Shown here piece by piece: positions 61,319 through 64,000 of a stretch of 64,000 nucleotides of DNA; position 1 is the stretch's first letter, and the number at the start of each line of letters is the position of its first letter. Under the pieces are notes generated by a model. That model was given only the letters and a program-made list of their open reading frames with translations, was not told where the DNA came from and did not search any database. The position numbers and the translations under genes are program-made. The DNA lies in the NCBI GenBank assembly GCA_045863555.1, contig BTUU01000002.1, forward strand, positions 356,278-420,277, given 5' to 3'. This DNA comes from JACRLV01 sp045863555. GTDB lineage: Bacteria > Planctomycetota > Phycisphaerae > UBA1845 > Fen-1342.

Positions 61319-61837
61319 GTGGAGACCTATTCGATGGTGCAGGCGATCCAAGCGATTATCGGCAACCCCGACACCTTGCGCAAGCTGGCGCGCTCGTTTC
61401 GGACGGCCCGGGTCATGTTTCTATCCGACGATTTCTCGATGATCCCCATCACCGACAGCCTTTACGACGAAATTCACGAATACGAAACGTCGCAGTTCGA
61501 ACCTGGCTTCCTCTTCCTCTCCGATCGCGTCGCCGCCCTCTGTGCGAACGCATCCAAGGACGCGCCGATCGCATTCGTCGAGACGGAGGCTTTCGGCGGC
61601 TGCGGCCGACAGTCGGCCGCGGCGTGGCAGGGGGGGAGCTATATCTTCGGGCCGGCGAGCTACAACAACTACGAAGGCACCCCCGAACCCTCGGCCAGCA
61701 GCACACTGCCGATCGGCCAGGCTCTCGCCGCCATCGGCCTCGCGAGCGATTCTCCCGCCGCCCCGGTCGACCTGTTCAATATCGCGGCCAGGCGCGTTGC
61801 GGACGAATTCCCCGACGACCTGCTCCAGGCGCCCTGA
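61319..61837 (+). CDS. Hypothetical protein
   Basis: The 172-residue protein (GTG start; an ATG at 61334 is an alternative) contains RTARVMFLSDDFSMIPITDSLYDEIHEYE, then FLFLSDRVAALCANASKDAPIAFVETEAFGGCGRQSAAAWQGG. It looks like a soluble alpha/beta protein, with no motif I can name. Its TGA overlaps the ATG of the next gene (TGATG), so the two are co-translated. Confidence 0.55.
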   Translation: METYSMVQAIQAIIGNPDTLRKLARSFRTARVMFLSDDFSMIPITDSLYDEIHEYETSQFEPGFLFLSDRVAALCANASKDAPIAFVETEAFGGCGRQSAAAWQGGSYIFGPASYNNYEGTPEPSASSTLPIGQALAAIGLASDSPAAPVDLFNIAARRVADEFPDDLLQAP

Positions 61838-62280
61838 TGCGCGACCGGCAGATTCCCGAAGTCGCTTCCGACGCGACCCCGCCAGTTGAATTACGATCAA
61901 TGACCGTTCGTCGTGCTTTTCGGTGGGGCACTCGCGCCTTGACCGTGCTCATCTCCGCGGTTGCAGCCTTTGGTATCGGCTACGGCACGGCCAATGAGCG
62001 ATTCGGTTTCGGTCAACCTGGAATCGTCGCGCTTGTGCTTGGCGCGGCGGTCGCCGGTGCGGCCGTTTCCAACCTTCCATTCGCCGCGCTTCTGGGCGTT
62101 GTGGTCGGCTACGCCGGGAGCGCAGGAATCATCCAACGATTGTCGCCGGAGCAATCCGAGTGGCTGACGGTTCTTGGTGCTCTCGGTTCGCTGGCGGCGG
62201 TCCCGTGCGTCGCTGTTTCCAGCATCGCCTGTATTGTCTGTCGCGCGAATTCTCGCGAGCGCCCCGGCGCGGCGGGATAA
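61837..62280 (+). CDS. Small membrane protein
   Basis: The 147-residue protein has a polar N-terminus (MRDRQIPEVASDATPPVE) and about four hydrophobic segments (ALTVLISAVAAFGIGYG, GIVALVLGAAVAGAAVS, AALLGVVVGYAGSAGI, LTVLGALGSLAAVPCVAVSS). No family is recognised. Its start overlaps the previous gene's stop by 1 nt and it converges with trxB, 6 nt away. Confidence 0.55.
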   Translation: MRDRQIPEVASDATPPVELRSMTVRRAFRWGTRALTVLISAVAAFGIGYGTANERFGFGQPGIVALVLGAAVAGAAVSNLPFAALLGVVVGYAGSAGIIQRLSPEQSEWLTVLGALGSLAAVPCVAVSSIACIVCRANSRERPGAAG

Positions 62281-62286
62281 CCGCAA

Positions 62287-63255
62287 CTACTCAATCCCCT
62301 TCGCCGCCAGCCACCGCTCCGCATCCAGCGCCGCCATGCATCCGCTGCCCGCCGCCGTCACCGCCTGCCGATAGTGATGATCCGCGACGTCGCCGGCCGC
62401 GAAGACGCCGTCGATGTTCGTTCGCGTATGCGGCGGGTGCGGCCACTTGATGTACCCCTTTTCATCGCACTCGACGGCGGGGCGGAAGAGTGCGGAGTTC
62501 GGCGTGTGGCCGATCGCGACAAAAAGGCCGCGCACGGCCAGGTCCCGCTGCTGGCCGGAAACGCTGTCTTTCAGACGCACGCCGGTGATGGACGCGTCGC
62601 CGAGCACGTCGACGACCTGCGAATTCCAGACCGGCTCCATCTTGCCTTCCTTCACCAGCTTGAAGAACCGCTCCTGCATGGCCTTGCTGGCGCGCAGCTC
62701 GTCGCGGCGGTGAATCAGGTAGACCTTTTTCGCGAATTTCGTCAGGTACGAGCCTTCCTCGACCGCCGAGTCGCCGCCGCCCACGACGGCCAGATCCTGG
62801 TTGCGGAACGCCGGCAGCGCCCCGTCGCAGACCGCGCACGCGGAGACGCCGCCGCCGCTGTCCGCCAGCCTTTTTTCATTCGGCAGGCCGATCCAGTTCG
62901 CGGAGGCCCCCGTGGCGATGATGATCGCGTGTGCCTCGACGCTGTGCTCGTCGCTGCGGATTTTGAACGGGCGGTTTTTCAGGTCCACTTCGTTCACGTC
63001 CTCGCGGATGAATCGCGTGCCGAAGCGCTCCGCCTGGTCGCGGAACGCCTTCATCATTTTCGGCCCCAGCACGCCCTCGGGAAATCCGGGGTAGTTCTCG
63101 ACGTCGGTCGTGAACATGAGCTGGCCGCCGGGGATGAGGCCGCCGGCGTTGAAACCCTCGAATACGAGCGGTTGCAGGGCCGCGCGGGCCGCGTAGATCG
63201 CGGCGGTCAGGCCTGCGGGTCCGGAACCGATGATTACCACCTTTTCGATCGCCAC
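62287..63255 (-). CDS. trxB: Thioredoxin reductase
   Basis: The 322-residue flavoprotein reduces thioredoxin with NADPH. The FAD motif VVIIGSGPAGLTAAIYAARA (residues 6-25), GGLIPGGQLMFTTDVENYPGFP (about 38), the redox-active CAVCDG (about 140), the NADPH motif AVVGGGDSAVEEGSYL (about 157) and GVFAAGDVADHHYRQAVTAAGSGCMAAL (about 285) are all intact. The start is a GTG at 63255 with GGGAG 7 nt upstream. It lies downstream of the 16S rRNA gene on the same strand, after a strong hairpin. Confidence 0.95.
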   Translation of the reverse strand: MAIEKVVIIGSGPAGLTAAIYAARAALQPLVFEGFNAGGLIPGGQLMFTTDVENYPGFPEGVLGPKMMKAFRDQAERFGTRFIREDVNEVDLKNRPFKIRSDEHSVEAHAIIIATGASANWIGLPNEKRLADSGGGVSACAVCDGALPAFRNQDLAVVGGGDSAVEEGSYLTKFAKKVYLIHRRDELRASKAMQERFFKLVKEGKMEPVWNSQVVDVLGDASITGVRLKDSVSGQQRDLAVRGLFVAIGHTPNSALFRPAVECDEKGYIKWPHPPHTRTNIDGVFAAGDVADHHYRQAVTAAGSGCMAALDAERWLAAKGIE

Positions 63256-63357
63256 TGCGGTCTCCCTCGATCAGCATGTCTCCGGTTCATCATAGCAATG
63301 CGCCGACGATGCGGCACCCGGGCGGCCGAATCGTGGTGGGGGGGGCACGAAATGCAG

Positions 63358-63390
63358 AAGGCCCGGCGTTGAAAATCAACGCCGGGCCTT
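63358..63390. terminator. Strong hairpin terminator between 16S rRNA and trxB
   Basis: AAGGCCCGGCGTTGA and TCAACGCCGGGCCTT form a perfect stem of 14-15 bp with a tiny loop. On the minus strand it is followed by CTGCATTT, a weak T tract. It lies about 125 nt after the 16S end and before trxB, so it probably ends the rRNA transcript. Confidence 0.75.
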
Positions 63391-63393
63391 CGA

Positions 63394-63514
63394 GATATCG
63401 TAAACAGTGGACATGCCGCCCGCCGGTCTCCCGGCGGCTCCTGAGGTGAGTCAGGAGGATAGTGTGCTCACAGATCCCGCGGCCGTTGGCCGTCGGGTCT
63501 AGATAATCCTCTAG
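63394..63514 (-). other. 16S rRNA trailer with two hairpins
   Basis: Between the 16S 3' end and the terminator, CCGCCGGTCTCCCGGCGG and CTCCTGAGGTGAGTCAGGAG each form a short hairpin. No tRNA or 23S sequence is visible in this spacer. The hairpins may take part in 16S 3'-end processing. Confidence 0.5.

Positions 63515-64000
<486 letters not shown>

Noticed and set aside
63394..63514. tRNA gene in the 16S spacer
   Set aside because: The hairpins do not form a cloverleaf and no TTCGA/GGTTCGA arm with an acceptor stem is present.

Overview
The window looks like a chromosomal piece of a GC-rich planctomycete, most likely from the Phycisphaerae side of the phylum (inference). Supporting signs are: several secreted proteins ending in dockerin-like 'GDxDxDGxVxLxDLxxLL' repeats; H-X9-DG type prepilins; a 'CPRCGYDLRG...CPECG' membrane protein; a 16S rRNA gene that appears unlinked from 23S; and many low-complexity or palindromic intergenic repeats. 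Almost all genes are compact, G+C rich and often overlap by 4 nt. Layout, left to right. 1-3755: end of an L-rhamnose isomerase gene, rhamnulokinase and an NCS1/cytosine-permease-like transporter. 3778-8139: pdxJ, fabI, a small deoxyribosyltransferase-like protein, rsmH and a GT4 glycosyltransferase. 8222-12302: two tandem LVIVD-propeller/dockerin secreted proteins, followed by a decayed copy of the GT4 gene start. 12601-21047: an alpha/beta hydrolase, an FAD monooxygenase/halogenase-like enzyme, a variant QueD/PTPS protein, a lipoprotein, a phosphoesterase, aroK, an unusually long prepilin peptidase and a DUF2961 lipoprotein. 21124-25000: pyrH, a 1 kb repeat-rich non-coding block with a 21-bp tandem array, prfB with a programmed +1 frameshift, and a HEPN-like two-gene unit. 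25091-29561: a tightly overlapping operon (3-hydroxyacyl-CoA dehydrogenase, enoyl-CoA hydratase, NusG-like factor, leucyl/arginyl-tRNA-protein transferase, MoxR/ChlI-like AAA ATPase). 29685-34945: GT2, a secreted hypothetical protein, rimO and a GT9 heptosyltransferase. 35038-42298: a secreted dockerin protein, then two copies of a prepilin plus zinc-ribbon module, then a large PQQ-like/P-domain/dockerin protein. 42506-46601: an accessory, repeat-rich stretch with an orphan antitoxin-like gene, a fucose/arabinose-isomerase-fold protein carrying an in-frame repeat, a lower-GC gene with a possible nuclease domain, and a DUF433 antitoxin whose toxin partner is reduced to nine codons. 46602-63255: rhlE helicase, coaX, a sugar-dehydrogenase/dockerin protein, a Ycf46-like ATPase, dnaE with an in-frame repeat insertion, truA, a pteridine-reductase-like SDR, a TPR protein, a lipoprotein, a TSUP permease, small membrane proteins and trxB. 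63515-64000: the 3' third of a 16S rRNA gene on the minus strand. How the genes fit together. The rha genes form a deoxy-sugar catabolic cluster. The prepilins and prepilin peptidase point to a type II secretion/pilus-like machine, and the dockerin proteins are its plausible surface or exported clients (inference). The 25-29.5 kb operon combines fatty-acid or hydroxybutyrate metabolism with information-processing genes. The most unusual theme is short repeats (palindromes sharing a TAGGGTG head, and GACAAGG/GTGAAAAC units). They lie between genes and also sit in frame inside dnaE and an isomerase-like gene, at the truncation point of a toxin gene, and directly at the stop codon of rimO.
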